From assembly GCA_026929865.2 (NCBI GenBank), contig CM049400.1, forward strand, positions 21,470,501 through 21,534,500: a DNA stretch of 64,000 bases, in the 5' to 3' direction. The position numbers and the translations under genes were made by a program. Positions 36,508 through 49,261 of the stretch are shown here, one piece after another (the stretch's first letter is position 1; every line of letters starts with the position of its first letter). Source of the DNA: Hyperoplus lanceolatus. Its lineage: Eukaryota > Chordata > Actinopteri > Uranoscopiformes > Ammodytidae. The notes under the pieces were generated by a model. That model saw nothing but the letters and a program-made list of their open reading frames with translations, had not been told where the DNA came from and searched no databases.

Positions 36508-39500
36508 CTACTTACAAACTGCTGCATCAGGAAGACCGCAACATAGACAACAATTAGATAAATAAACAGTGGCATTCACTACTACGCTCCACGATCCTTC
36601 AAATGAGATGGTCCCGTTGTTTACAGTGCTGCAAAATAATTCATATAGGGATGTAAGTCCAAATTTCCCAACATTTGTATTCAAGCTACAGGAAAGCATC
36701 TTTGTGATGAAAACATATAGGTGCTTACTGCTTACCTTTGAAAGAGGTCTTGACAGCAAGTCTGTACATCTACATCTGTAGTATTGAAAGCAGAAGCCCT
36801 GAACAGCTCCACGCAGTCAAGTGGAGGAACAAAGAGTATCCCTAGCAAATGATGTGGACAAAGCTTCTCAGTTACAGTGCAATATGTTACAATTTAAACT
36901 GCACTGCCAGTTCAATTCAAAAGCTCTTACCTGCAATGCAAGCATTGACAAGAGATACACAAGTCCCTGTGATCATCGCTCTCACCACCAGAGATGAGAC
37001 ATCACCTCTTCTGGATGGGCATATAGAGGCTTAGAGAATAGAAAATACTATGTGTTAAAAAGCATAACTGAGAGAATTTTAATTTTGCCCCTGCATGGGG
37101 CAGGATCAAAACATGATGATGTGTGATAACAAAAAATACTCACACAAGCCTCCAATACAAATACCCAGTGAGCTGAAGTTGGCAAACCCGCAAAGAGCAA
37201 AAGTGCTAATTACTTCTGATCGGACCTGAGAGTAAAACAAAACAAAAACGTGCAATGTTGTCCCTGTGTTTTGTCAAGTGTTCACCCAGACTGACAAAAA
37301 TCAAACTCAAATTTAGTACATTTACTCACAGATATCCATTGTTTTTCACCTCCAATCATCTCATCAAGTCCAATAAGTCGGTTGTTCTTTAGTTCGGATA
37401 ACTTCTCATAAGCCACGAACTCGTTGAGAAAGAGCTTTGTGCCAATGAGTTCAGCCACAATGAAACTGTCTTCATATGGCACTCCCATCATAAAAGCCAC
37501 AGGCATGAACACATATGAGCAAATCAGCTATGAACACAAGAGAAATGTATGGTTATTTGGAAATGTTGTCAGAATCTCCAATACAAGTACAATCGGTGAA
37601 TGTGTTTGTAAATAAATATATTCAAATCCAAACAATTAGTTCAGTTGTGAAATATCATGAATAAAAAAATATGTAATCTAAACAAACTAAAGTCATGAAA
37701 TATTATTTATTTTATATTTTGACAGGGATCATCCTTTTTTTTTGATATTTTTGGGGCATTTTTATGCTTTATTGATAGTGTAGAGACAGAGTTGAAATGG
37801 GGCAGAGAGGGGAGTGACATGCAAAGAACGACCGCGGGCTGGAATCGAACTCGAGTCCGCTGCTGGCCGAGGCCCATGGTGGGGACGCCCTACCAACTGA
37901 GCTAAAGGCGCCCCCAGGGATCATCCTTTTATAAACTTTTTTTTATTTATCTTTTGACCACCTGTACTATAGTTGCAAAATTAAAATCCCCCTAATTATT
38001 ACAAACAGTCAAAATATCACATCCAAGTTCCAGTTTCTTTTTCTTTCTTTTTTTTTTGCTAGCACATACCTGAAAAGTGATGGAAGGATATCCCACCATA
38101 CCTCCGAGCCAACTCAAAGCTTGGTTTATGAACCCAAGTATGGCAAGAAAGGCAATCAAGTTTGCTGCGATGTTAGCGACAAGACCTATTGAAGCAGATG
38201 CTCCGCTACTGGCAGCCTCCAGAATGTTCTGTTCATCTCTAGGGAGTAAAAAAAAGAGACATTTAATGAAAGAAAGTTGAAAGATCACGAGAGGGAGAAA
38301 GAGAAAAAATACAGGAACACAAATATACACACCCACAAGACACTTTGATGTTCTTATCAGACTTGAAAGGACTCTCCTCTGTCTCTGGGTAAGAAAGTTT
38401 GGAGATGGCCAATGCACAAGGAGCGGCCATCACAGAGGCAGATATCAGGGAAGATGCATCAATCTGCAAAATATGACAAAAGCCTGTTTATTCTAACCAT
38501 ATTCCTCACCCGCTCGTTATTTTCGGCACGTTGGTCCTTTTAGCATCAAATACATACTGGTAGGGCTTCTCAGTAGCCTATGTAAACAAGACGTCAGTGA
38601 TTAGCAGAAGAGAGATGGCTGTCAAGATCCAGAAACATATCAATTTCAACCAGAATACACTGAGGAGCAACATATGTTTTGGAAGGGGAGTGGGCGAGGG
38701 CGGCTGAGGCTGCAGCAAAGGCATTTGTTACTGTAATTTATTACACTGATAGAGAGATGATCCGAGGACAAGAAGTACTTGACCTTGTACATATCTGTGT
38801 TTGTTCAGAGACTGGCATGGCCTAAAGTCTCCCCCTTTCATCTTGCTTTTCGGTATGTGTGTGTGTGCCAAAATTTCTTAGGAGGCAGATGTATTCCTCG
38901 AGGCTAAGAGTAAAAACAAGGTTTCACAGTGGTGTTGTCCAGAGTTCATCGTGAGGTGAACAGAATGTTTAGCATTAAAATATTATACAATCATAAGGAA
39001 ATAGATTTCGTCAACAGCATTGTTTTCTGTCATAGGTTGACAAGGCTCACACCATAGGTTCACCTGCCTCAGTCTCTCTCCTCGTCCGCTCCCCTTCCTA
39101 AACATGTAGGCTAGTTACTCCTCCGTTTATTGTGGTTCACATCCATATGGTTCTGGATCTTAACAGCAATCTCTCTTTTGCTCCTTATAAACACAGACGT
39201 TTTGTTTACAAGAAGCCAATCTGCGGTAGTTTGCTCATGCGCGATAAGCCTTTTCCTGCCGGTATGCAGAGCCATTTAAAGAGGGAGTCGCGTCAACTCT
39301 CTCTTTGCCGGTATGCATTTGACTCTAAAATGTCACAACGTGCCAAAAACAAGCGCAACATAACTTGTTAATACAGCAAACAAGTTACAACAAGCACACA
39401 AGAGCGTTAAGTGATGTTGTAAAGTGTATGTTCTTGCTGCCAGCAGAGGCAGGCTATTGCTCCCCTTAACTACCGGCGCTGGAGCTAAAGCTAAACTAAC

Positions 39501-42500
39501 CTATGATCTATGCCCCTAAATTCATCAAAAATGCACACACAGTTACAGGGAAGATTTCTGTTGCCTTATATTGAGCCGGAGAGTGAGGCAAATCGATAAA
39601 AACTTAAAATGTTGAACTATTCCTTTAATAACCTTTTTCGCAAAATGCTTGAGAAATTGGTTCATCTTTAACTATTAAACTTAAGTGGCTCATATTGAAA
39701 TAGGCCTATGTGTTTCGAGTTTGAGACTAGTTTGTTTCAACTTGGGATTTCCCCTCTAAGAAAGAAAAAATATTTATTGTGGTGTGCCCCAAGGTTCAGT
39801 CCCGGTCCCCATTATTGTCTGCGTGTAGATGTTGCCATTAGGCTCTATCATTCTACAAGCAACTATCTTTTTGCATTTAATTTCTGTGTACCATGCAGCA
39901 TTACGGTTTGTCTCAAACTCTGGATTCCGAACGCACCATTGTAAATTGTATGAGAAAGTTGGTCTGTCTTCCTTATACACCCGTAGGATGGAACACTGGT
40001 ATATGTTCCTTTATAAGGCAATTTTGCACGATCTGCCTCCTTATTTGTATTCTCTAATGGTTCCTAAAAACAGTGCTCGTATCACTTGGTCTAGCAGTTT
40101 GATTATGTATAACGTTCCTCGGACTCGCACTGCGTTTGGTGAAAGTGCCTTTAAATCTTTTGCCCCCTCATCATGGTGTAAGCTACAGGAACACCTTAAA
40201 CTTAAATCCTTTATCACCATGAACAATTACAAAAGCAGGATTAAGGACTATTTAACCGCAAACTGTACATGCCCGGTTACTGAACACTGACTTACTGCCA
40301 ATCAGATTGATGCTTTGTGACTTTTTATTTTATTTTTATTTTTTATTGTGTTTTGTGTCTTGTTTTAAGTGTGAAATTTTGTTTTTTTAATGTGAAACTT
40401 TTATGTTTTTATGCTGCCTTCTTGGCCAGGACTCTCTTGAAAAAGAGATTTTGAATCTCAATGAGTATATTCCTGGAAAAATAAAGGTTAAATAAAAATG
40501 TTTTGTATTAATGTAGTTTTATAACCGCAGTATGTATGTATGTATGTATGTATGTATGTATGTATGTATGTATGTATGTATGTATGTATGTATGTATGTA
40601 TGTATGGATGGATGGATGGATGGATGGATGGATGGATGGATGGATGGATGGATGGATGGATGGATGGATGGATGGATGGATTATGTAGTGGTACAAAAAC
40701 AGCTTCATCTCACCCCAAATGAGATGAACGCCCCCATGACACTGCCTGCAATTGTGGCAAAGCCGCCCACCAAAACAGCATGGATCTCAGATTTGGTCAT
40801 GTCCTTCAGATAAGGGCGGATCAGCAACGGAGCCTCAGTCTGATGCACACACAAAAAACATATTTTAAAAAAAGAGCAGATTAAATGCATTTTTTTATTA
40901 TGGTTATGAATGGTATCATGAAACTAAAGTACAGAGAGTTTTGAGGTAATTCAATTTCAAAGGCCAGTCTGTGAAAGATTAAAAAAAAGTAAGTCATCGA
41001 GTACCTGCCCAACAAATATATTGCCTGCCACACTCAAGGTCTCCGTGGGAGAGGTTCCCATCGTTATCTGCATAACCCATGAGATCTGTGTGGACAAAAA
41101 CACATGGCTGTGTGTGACTGCAGACACAAGCAGTATACATTCAGACCCAAGGGAACATGTGATGTGATGCTGTGATGTGAACGTTTTAACCTTTCTTTAC
41201 CTTCAGAATGAGCCACTGCATTATCCCCAAATAGTACAGGACCGACATCACGCTGCTGAAGAACACAACAATGGGCAAAGCCTGAAAAATAAATCAAAAC
41301 CAAAGTCAAACACATTCAATTTCAGCAATGTATAATCCTGGTTAAGTGGCTAAGTGTCATATTTAGGGGAAAATATACATTCTCATCAGCTTATGCACTT
41401 ACTTGAAAGGCAAAAATGTCTGCGATCAGATCCCCAAAAACAAATGATGATCCCTCTTTGGTATAGTCAAGGAATATCTGTCATTATAAGACAAAGAAGA
41501 AACAAATGTTTTATTATTTTTAAATTATTATTTCTTTCCTCAAGCCCTTCATTAAGGACATTTATGATGCAATAACTTATTCATTTATTGTAGAATAGGA
41601 AGTAATGGAACTAAAGCAGCAAATGGCCAAACTACACATTTAAGAATTACAGGGGTCGAGTTACACCAACTCGACCCCTGGGTGACCAAGGAATGAGGGT
41701 GAACAGCATAATAAAGTAGCTCTAAAGATAAGCACGTATTATCCACTCAGTTAAAGAATATTGTGGTCTGGTAGATAACACTGTGTGCTACTCATGTAAA
41801 GTCTGTTGTGTAAACCAGGAGCATCAGGATGTTGAATGCTGTAAAGGAATGCTCTCTTATGCAGATATGTTGAATGTAAAATGTACATTTTGGAGGTCAT
41901 TAATTTTTTTACAAAATGGAAAGTATTTGCAATCAATGATACTAATAAAGTTAGTTTTTTTATGATGGAAAAATGCCTGTTAATGTCATGTTTACTAGAG
42001 ATTCGGGATGAATATTTATAAGGTCGATGGATGTCAAATTGAACACCTGACACCTGCTTGCTTCTCCAAGAAAACTGCATTCAGAGAGAGTTTGTTATTC
42101 ATTTTGTGAAATTTCAAGGTATTTTTGTTGTTGTTGTGATATTCGAGGTGTGATACCTTCACTTGATCCCCAAGCCATTCGAAGGCAACGAGTCCAGGTT
42201 GTGTTCTGATGACAAAAATGCCAATACAGAATTGCATCCCCAGACCCCAAAACACAGGCCTCCATGATACCTAAAAAGATTTCAAAAAAGAAAGTCAGTT
42301 ATGCGACAGGAGAATTAGTTCCATTGATGTTTTACTTAGACATCTGTGAATTGTATAATGTTCACACCTTCTGTTAGTTAAGTACCATTTATAACGGGTG
42401 GGCAATAAAGAATGTTCTTGGGAAACAGTTCCCAAGACTTCCTCAAGAGTTTAATTGCTTTATGACCTAACCCATTGTTAAGGTGTTTTTCTATCATGTG

Positions 42501-44964
42501 TTTACCAAATGGATGTATGTGTGTTGACACTTAAACTGATGTAACAGATGTAAACCCATTTAGTTGCATATAAGGCTGCAAGTTTGAAGTGATGTTTGTC
42601 ATTCCTCCTACCCTCATTCATGGGACGAGTGGTCTGACCCTTTTCAGCTGAATCGCATTTTGATTTCTGTTTGTTTTATCTACTTTTATTAAATTGTTTA
42701 GAATAAGAGAAGTTTCAGTTCATTTATTCCCACAAGGTTTAATGAATTAAAGCAAAACTTCCACGACAAGTTAGACTATCGTTCTATCAGAGAGACTCCA
42801 TAAAGCCTTGTGTTATTGCTAGGAAGTATTTGTGTTAAACTTTATAATGACTTGGGCACAAGGCCAAATGATATCCAAAGTCCCAGGAAAACAGACCGGA
42901 GATAACTCAAGAGATAACACGCCTGATGTGTGTTTTCGAAACACTTTCACACAGTAATTGTTTATCCTTAATGAGCGTCGGTGGATGACTCTGTGAAAAA
43001 CTCACCGCTGTCTTGTTTGCTGAGAAGAGGAACAGAAGCGCGACGAACATGCACACACCTCCGAATGAGATGAGCTGCTCGGGACGTTTGCTTGTGTCCA
43101 GGACGAGCCACACCACAAGCAGGGTAACAACCGTTAAGATGAACACCCTAAAAAAGGCAATAAAACACATCTTCACTCATTGACAGACTCTACTGTATAT
43201 CATATAGCTCGCACAGTCAAACCGAGGAACAGACAACCGAATATGAGACTTCTACTTACCATTTTAACCATTTCAGGTTGGATTTGAAGCATCTAACTGC
43301 AGGTCTAAAACACTCACTGATGCGTTCTCCCTTGTACTCTTTCAGCAGGTCATAAGATTTAGCAATTACGGCTAAACTAGTTAGGACAACAAGAGCGGTG
43401 GCCCTCTGGAAATCCAATACACAGGCTGCGATGAAGTATGCCAGATAACCTACAAGAGACAAACAGCGTTGATAATCAAATATCATTGTCTCTTCACATG
43501 ATTATTACTCTTATTACACATTAAAGTGGGCAGGACACTGAATAAACTGCTTCTGACTGTAAAAATCATGTGTAAAAAACACAAAGCATGGGGGGGCTCG
43601 TGGTGTAGTGGTTAGAGCGTCCCCCCATGAGGCTCAGTCCTCGCAACAGATCGAATCCGACCCGTGGTCAGTTCTCTGCATGTCATTCCCCTCTCTGTCC
43701 CATTTCATCTCTGTCTATCTGCACTATGACTAAAAGCATTGAAAATACCAAAAAATAATCTTAAAAAAAAAAACACAAGCATGGACGTTCAACATTATCA
43801 GAATCAGTAGCTCTTTATTGTTTAAATTGAAGTAATAGTTCTCAAATTCAGGGTAATTTCATAAAACAAAACAAGTTGAAAAGTAAAAAGGTATAAAAAT
43901 GTAATAAATATAAAATATTGCACGATAAATCATTTCACGGAGGTCTGGCATGATGCATTTCAAGTGCATTTCAAGTGCTTTATTACCTGCTCCGAGTATG
44001 CCCAGCACAATGTATTTGAAGGTTTTAGAGTGAGCGTTGATGTAATCCTCTGTGGCATTAATCGGCTTGATAACATGGCTAAAGTAGAAGAAAAATTTGT
44101 GGTGTGAGGTCCAATTGTGTACAAAATATACTTTTGTTTTAAGTGAACACAAAATATAGCCTTTGACATAACCTTAGATTACATAACAATTTATGTATAT
44201 TTATCCAAAAGTTTCTTATACATTTTGTATGGAATGCAGTCAATTCTTAACAGTCTCAAAGTTTACAGTAGTATACTACACAGCACATATGTCCTGTTAT
44301 TTGCATGAGAACTACTCACATAAAGTACTGTTTATTTTCATACAGTATAAACCAAATCGACCTTTGCAGAGGCTTAATGCTTTTCATCTGCTGCAAAAAC
44401 ACCCAATAAAACAATAACTTTTTTTCTCAAATTGGAATCATTTGAGTTGACACACCTTAAGTATGATCCCACTCCCTTTTTAGTCTTTTCAGTTTTCCTT
44501 TTGACACTGCCAGTATCACTATCAATGTCGCCCTCCTAAGAAAATAAGGGCATTTTATTAAAAAAAGAAAAACAAATCATCATATTGTGCCATTTGCTTA
44601 AAATGTGATACATACCTCTATTTCAAAAGCCTGGTTGTCAACGCCATTTCCGGTAATTTTTTTGAGCTGGATACCGTTAGTTTCCGCTGCAAAAAAGCAC
44701 AATAACTTTTCAATTCTATGCAGATGCAGATGCTTTCGGGAAAGGGTAGCTTTAACTTTCAACAACCAGGAATACTGGTTACTAGAAAAAGTAACAAACG
44801 TTTCTACAAACAAAGTGTTTCTATGTATTCTGAGATAAAAGAACCTAAAAATAAGTGTCCTTGCTGCTTATCTTTTGGACTATGGTGCAGTGAAAAATGC
44901 CAGCTCACAAATGCAAAACAAACAGCTTAATTCGAGTAAAAGGCAGAGCTAATGGCTTACTCAT
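36508..44964 (-). CDS. slc28a1: SLC28 concentrative nucleoside transporter (CNT)
   Basis: Eighteen exons join in phase to 653 aa: 44964-44961, 44686-44616, 44535-44456, 44078-43987, 43449-43260, 43147-43006, 42270-42157, 41477-41403, 41281-41201, 41085-41005, 40839-40714, 38463-38333, 38238-38070, 37527-37330, 37225-37144, 37029-36931, 36841-36736, 36628-36508. CNTs are plasma-membrane transporters that import nucleosides with sodium. Signatures seen: [58 protein letters not shown] and [10 protein letters not shown], all in CNT order, in a hydrophobic multi-spanning protein. The C-terminal region has several NxT/S sites and Cys residues, as in mammalian CNT1/2. Position beside alpk3 and znf592 matches human SLC28A1, so that symbol is tentative. 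The four substrate-selectivity residues (G309, Q310, S343, V344) match human CNT3. Introns carry two SINEs, a LINE fragment and a microsatellite. The first coding exon holds only four bases. Confidence 0.9.
37739..37914 (-). mobile_element. tRNA-derived SINE
   Basis: On the minus strand the head has an A box (TAGCTCAGTTGGTAGGGCG) and a B box (GAGTTCGATTCC), followed by a tail containing GCATGTCACTCCCCTCTCTG. It is flanked by a perfect 16-bp target-site duplication, CAGGGATCATCCTTTT, at 37723-37738 and 37915-37930. It lies in an SLC28 intron. The tail matches the SINE at about 43591. Confidence 0.88.
39770..40497 (+). mobile_element. 5'-truncated LINE fragment (reverse transcriptase C-terminus)
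   Basis: Near 39780 one frame reads [11 protein letters not shown], matching the reverse-transcriptase motif GVPQGSxLGP. After a frameshift, an open frame to 40290 encodes a LINE ORF2 C-terminal region (for example [19 protein letters not shown]). The 3' end has the teleost LINE tail GGTTAAATAAA after TTGGCCAGGACTCTCTTG. The L2/Rex-type clade is a guess. It is inserted antisense to the SLC28 transcript. Confidence 0.8.
40531..40681. repeat. (TATG)n-(GATG)n tetranucleotide microsatellite
   Basis: About 18 TATG units are followed by about 19 GATG units. The Met/Tyr/Val/Cys and Met/Asp/Gly/Trp open frames across it are artefacts. It lies 33 bp from SLC28 exon 11 in the intron. Confidence 0.95.
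41650..41680. repeat. Short perfect hairpin (13-bp stem)
   Basis: CAGGGGTCGAGTT and its exact reverse complement are separated by 5 nt, in an SLC28 intron. No function is assigned. Confidence 0.7.
43591..43762 (+). mobile_element. tRNA-derived SINE (same family tail as the copy at 37.8 kb)
   Basis: The plus strand has an A-box-like TGGTGTAGTGGTTAGAGCG, a B-box-like GATCGAATCCGA and the tail CTGCATGTCATTCCCCTCTC, which matches the SINE at 37739-37914 in reverse orientation. The flanks carry a near-identical direct repeat (AAAAACACAAAGCATGG / AAAAACACAAGCATGG). It lies in the SLC28 intron between exons 4 and 5. Confidence 0.82.
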
Positions 44965-45149
44965 TGTGCTTCCTCCTTAAGCCGGCTGTCAAGTGTTGTG
45001 CTGTAAAATGCACTGCTGGGTAATACACTTGCCGCACTTTAACATTGTATCATTAATTAACAGACGGTTACGTACCGCTCTGATCTTTCCCAGAAGACAG
45101 CACGTCAGCGTACGTGTGATAATGCAACAGCAATGAGTTGATGGGCCTG

Positions 45150-46340
45150 ATGAAGCAACATTTGATGAAGCGTGATGATGATCAAATTGCCTTAATAAAT
45201 TGGAATAACAGATGTGAATCAGATGTGAATTGAGCTTGAGAAGCTGATATATGAAACTTTAGGAAAATTCATAGTGGATTGATCATGAATGAGCTCATAT
45301 GTGGGAGGGTGTGCTCCAACCCAGGCTTACGTAAACCATTACAAGCCATGTTTTTTTCCAAAGAAAAAAATTCTACAAATAAACTTTGTCATATGCATGT
45401 GAATCATCATTTGATTTAACTGATCTCAAACAGACTCACAATTTACTTTGTGTGAAGACAGTTTTTTATGTACTATATACTTTATAACAATGTTACGGAT
45501 CAAAGCAAGCATTGTCATATTAACTTGTATTTTTATGAAAGCGTCTCATCTCTTTAAATGCTTGATTTGAAGAATAAGCACAATAAAAATAATAATACAA
45601 GATTTGTTGCAGGGTTCAAAATCAGTTAGAACTGTTATCTGGACAATAAAATATATTGGAGTCATTTGTGTGCTTTAGGTTGAGAATTTATGCTTGGACA
45701 TAATGGAAGCTATTTGTTCTACTTGCTGCTGTTCAAATAAGATCTTGTCACACAGAACAATCTTTGATTTCTCTGGAAATGGCGTTTGTTCACGGTTTAT
45801 AAAAATCAATGGGGGCTCAGTCTGTCTGGATGCGGAAATGTTAAACATTAACTCCTGTTTAACAAACAATACAGGATATTTTGTGTTTAGCTTCTGACAA
45901 TTGACAATCCATTATCAGTAGTTGACAAACTAATATCTGTTTTTGTAGTACAAGACTGGAGTACATAAAAATACAAAAGCATTTGTTTATTGAACCAATG
46001 CTTTAATCTTTTTATAAAGTCCATTAACACAATTGCCAACACACTCACTTGACGGTTAAAAAGCGCTCACTGTGACTGAAAAAACACCTTTTTTATTATT
46101 GTTTTCTGTAATATTTCAGCATCCAGTATGTCCAAAGTGCTCTTTTATCTTCTTCAAATAAATGAATGAATCTTTATTCATAGACTAACAAATTGACATC
46201 TATAAATAAAAATTGTTTCCCAAATGTACTTTGTTTATTTCTAATTTTCCCTGTTATATCATTGCTTCTGTTAGGTTTATCACTTTTTTAAATGTATCTT
46301 TTTATCTGACACCAAAATACTACAGGCTGTGTGTTTGTTA
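45150..46340. repeat. Left arm of a large imperfect inverted repeat
   Basis: Read against the reverse complement of 47205-51410, this arm matches in consecutive blocks: 45190-45350 with 51220-51380; 45440-45600 with 49930-50050; 45620-45960 with 47600-47930; 45975-46080 with 47460-47580; 46145-46340 with 47190-47405. Shared strings include TGGATTGATCATGAATG, TTGAAGAATAAGCACAAT and TTATTGAACCAATGCT. Block limits are approximate. Confidence 0.8.
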
Positions 46341-48218
46341 ATTTAACAGGACTAAGTATTACCACTTTACAGCCTTACTAGCGGGAAGGAAGAGATTCCC
46401 GTTTTAAAGATACACTTGGTGTCAAAATCATCTTGTTTTTTTTCAGTGAATAAAAACTGATGTTAATACATAGCTTAGGCTCTGTGAACTGGTATGTTAG
46501 CAAAGGGTATGTCAACAAAGGGGGCCCATCGTAGCTAGCGACCTACCCATTTACAGAGACTGGGCTGTGTATTAAAACTTTTTTCAGCGCGCTCACACAG
46601 TACGGACGGAAAGTGATTTGACAAGAACAAGCATTCTCCAGAATCGCTGACTCCTTTAAAGCCCTCAATTATGTTTTACAGGATGTCAAAAACTCAACTA
46701 CGCAATTCAATAAAACAGAAGCTTATCTCTCTGTGGACGTGACCCATCTGCCCAAATGAGACTGGTATATCTAGGCAGGCCACATTAAATCACAGACAAC
46801 TCAATTCGAAGGTAAATCCTATAAGTATGCTTGCTGGGATATCCTCTGTGAAAGAAAAAAAAACAGTAAAACAGTGCCTTATCTTATTCCATTGTACCAT
46901 GTGTTTTACAGGCTGCTGACACGGACAAATAGTTAAGATGATGTCTGGTTTCTTTATTAACATATTCTGATAAAAAAAGAACTGACGAGGATCAACAAAA
47001 CACTTTTTAAATACTGCCTGCCACAATGGATTTGTGGATACAGAGCAATACAAATGACACATGGTTTGCTTGGCTGTTAAGGCCAACATCCCACTGGTAT
47101 TTATGACTGTGATTTCAGCCCATAATCAAATAGGAAAGACTCAAAATACATTTTGGGTTCTGCTCACCAGCTTATGTAGGCTATAACAAATGGAAACATA
47201 CAGGCCTGTAGCACTTTGGTGTCAGACAAAAAAAAAATTAAAAAAAAGGAAAAAAACCACTATAAACTTAACAGAAGCAATGATACAACCGGATTCAACA
47301 GCTATTTAGTATTAAACTAGTGTAGGGGATTTATATACTATTTATTGATTTCAATTTGTTAGTCTAATAAAGAATCATTCATATTTAAATAAGATACAAG
47401 TGCACAAAATGTTGCATATATGTGTGTGTGTGTTTTTTTGTATGACTTACACATGTTTTTTAAGTCACAGCTTTGATTTTGACCGCTTCTTAACTATCAA
47501 ATTGAGTCTGTTGGCAACTGTGTGGAGTATATAAAAGATTACAGCATTGGTTCAATAAAGAAATGCTTTTATATTTTTATGAACTCAGGTCTTACAGACC
47601 TACTACAAAGTCAGATAGTAGGTTTTTAACAACTGATAATGGATTGTGGGGTGTCCAAAGCTTTCTATAGTCACATAATATCATGTAGTGTTAATTAAGC
47701 GTTAATGTTTCATATCTATCCAGATAAACTGAGCCTACAGGGGTTTTTGTAAACCGTGAACAAACGCCATTTCCAGAGAAATCAGAGATTGTTTTGTGTG
47801 CGACAATATCGAATTTGAACAGCAGCGGGTAAAACAAATAGCTTTCATTATGTCTAAGCATGAATCATCTACCTGAAAGTTAAGTACATATTGCACTGCA
47901 ATATATTTAATTGTGCAGATAACAGCCCGTTGTCAGGTTACCAGGAAAGACAGACAAGAACCCAATTGCACGACACAGGAAACAGTTCAGATTCAAAAAC
48001 AGATTTAATGAAAAGTGGATGACAAACTAGGTAGTAACACAGCGTGGCAAACAAGTCAAGTTGGGGCAGGCAAAAAGGAAAGTCCAAGGTCAAAAACAGC
48101 AACAGGCAGGCAGGATCAGAATGATATGGAATAAATTCAGAAAGCTGGGTGAAGGCACTAAGCACAATCTGGCACTGACTGATGGAATTGAACTGAAATA
48201 TATACTGGGGCTGATTAA

Positions 48219-49147
48219 AGCGGCTACGAGTAACATTTAAATATCTTTTAAACAGCCTCATGTTTCCTCTGATAATCATAAATTACCTTTAACAGCAAAC
48301 GAGACCATCAGTGCAAAGAAAGACGTTTTTAAATAGTTTTTATTACTGCTTTTGGTCTGGTCGCACACCCAGTCCGATTTTCGGTTCGCTCGTGCAAGCT
48401 CTATGGTCACATATCCGTATTGGTCGCAGATTTCAGTGTGGCGCAGCAACGTGAATTGAGAAGCCTATCCCTCCAGGTGAGGGAAGGGGAGCGGGAGCCT
48501 TGTTTGATACAGTTATTTGTCGTCATAATGACTGATAACGGGGCTGAACCATCAAAGAAAAAAAAGAAAATGCAATGAAGAAAAGCTAAAAGGGAGAGTG
48601 ATTTAGGCTACGGGGGGACGAGGGCGTTGCCAAGCAACGTGCATACAATTTCACGAGAGCGAAACTAGACTGCAGTCTTTACTCCTAAATGAATGAGCGG
48701 TTGGTAGGCTACTAACACAAAGTTTGCTTTGCTTCACCATCATCAGATAACCATTATCTGAAATAGTCATTATTTACATCAACAACACAAACACATTACC
48801 TCATCGTGATCCATACTAACTGCTGTCTATCGTTCATTCGCTTTCTGTGAGGAGTCGGACACTAATCTTTCAGCTCCGTGAGAGAGAGTAGTTAGCAATC
48901 AGCATTGCAATCAGGTGCGTGTGGCAGTGACTGGCATTAGTTCATGCAGTGTCAAAACCACTCTCACGGAGCCGAAAAGAGTCCTCACACTTTCAACACA
49001 CGGACATGCACTATATTGCTCCCTTCTCAGTTCACACTCACGCGCCTGGCACGCGCTAGTAAACAGCTTTGCGACAGCGGGCGTCGTAAAAATACTACCG
49101 CTTTTGTCCAAAGGGGACGCCAACGTGCCATGTTACTCGTAGTGGCT
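48219..49147. mobile_element. piggyBac-type MITE with TTAA duplication
   Basis: The left end, AGCGGCTACGAGTAACAT, has a near-exact inverse at the right end (ATGTTACTCGTAGTGGCT). TTAA flanks both sides (48215-48218 and 49148-49151). The 929-bp interior has no transposase frame; its short open frames are low-complexity or unsupported. Confidence 0.75.
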
Positions 49148-49261
49148 TTAACTGGTGAGGAGCAGGTGAGAGTGGGGCAGGCCAGGTGAATGTAATTAAC
49201 CGGGAGTGCAGAGCAGGAGGGAGTGGCCAGATCTGAAATGACATGAGTAGAAATTAAACCA

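Noticed and set aside
37839..37914. tRNA gene on the minus strand, with A and B boxes
   Set aside because: It is the head of a SINE: a long non-tRNA tail follows, the cloverleaf pairing is poor, and a 16-bp target-site duplication flanks the whole unit.
40508..40813. Tandem-repeat proteins on both strands and a CRISPR-like look
   Set aside because: The repeat unit is 4 bp with no spacers; it is a TATG/GATG microsatellite.
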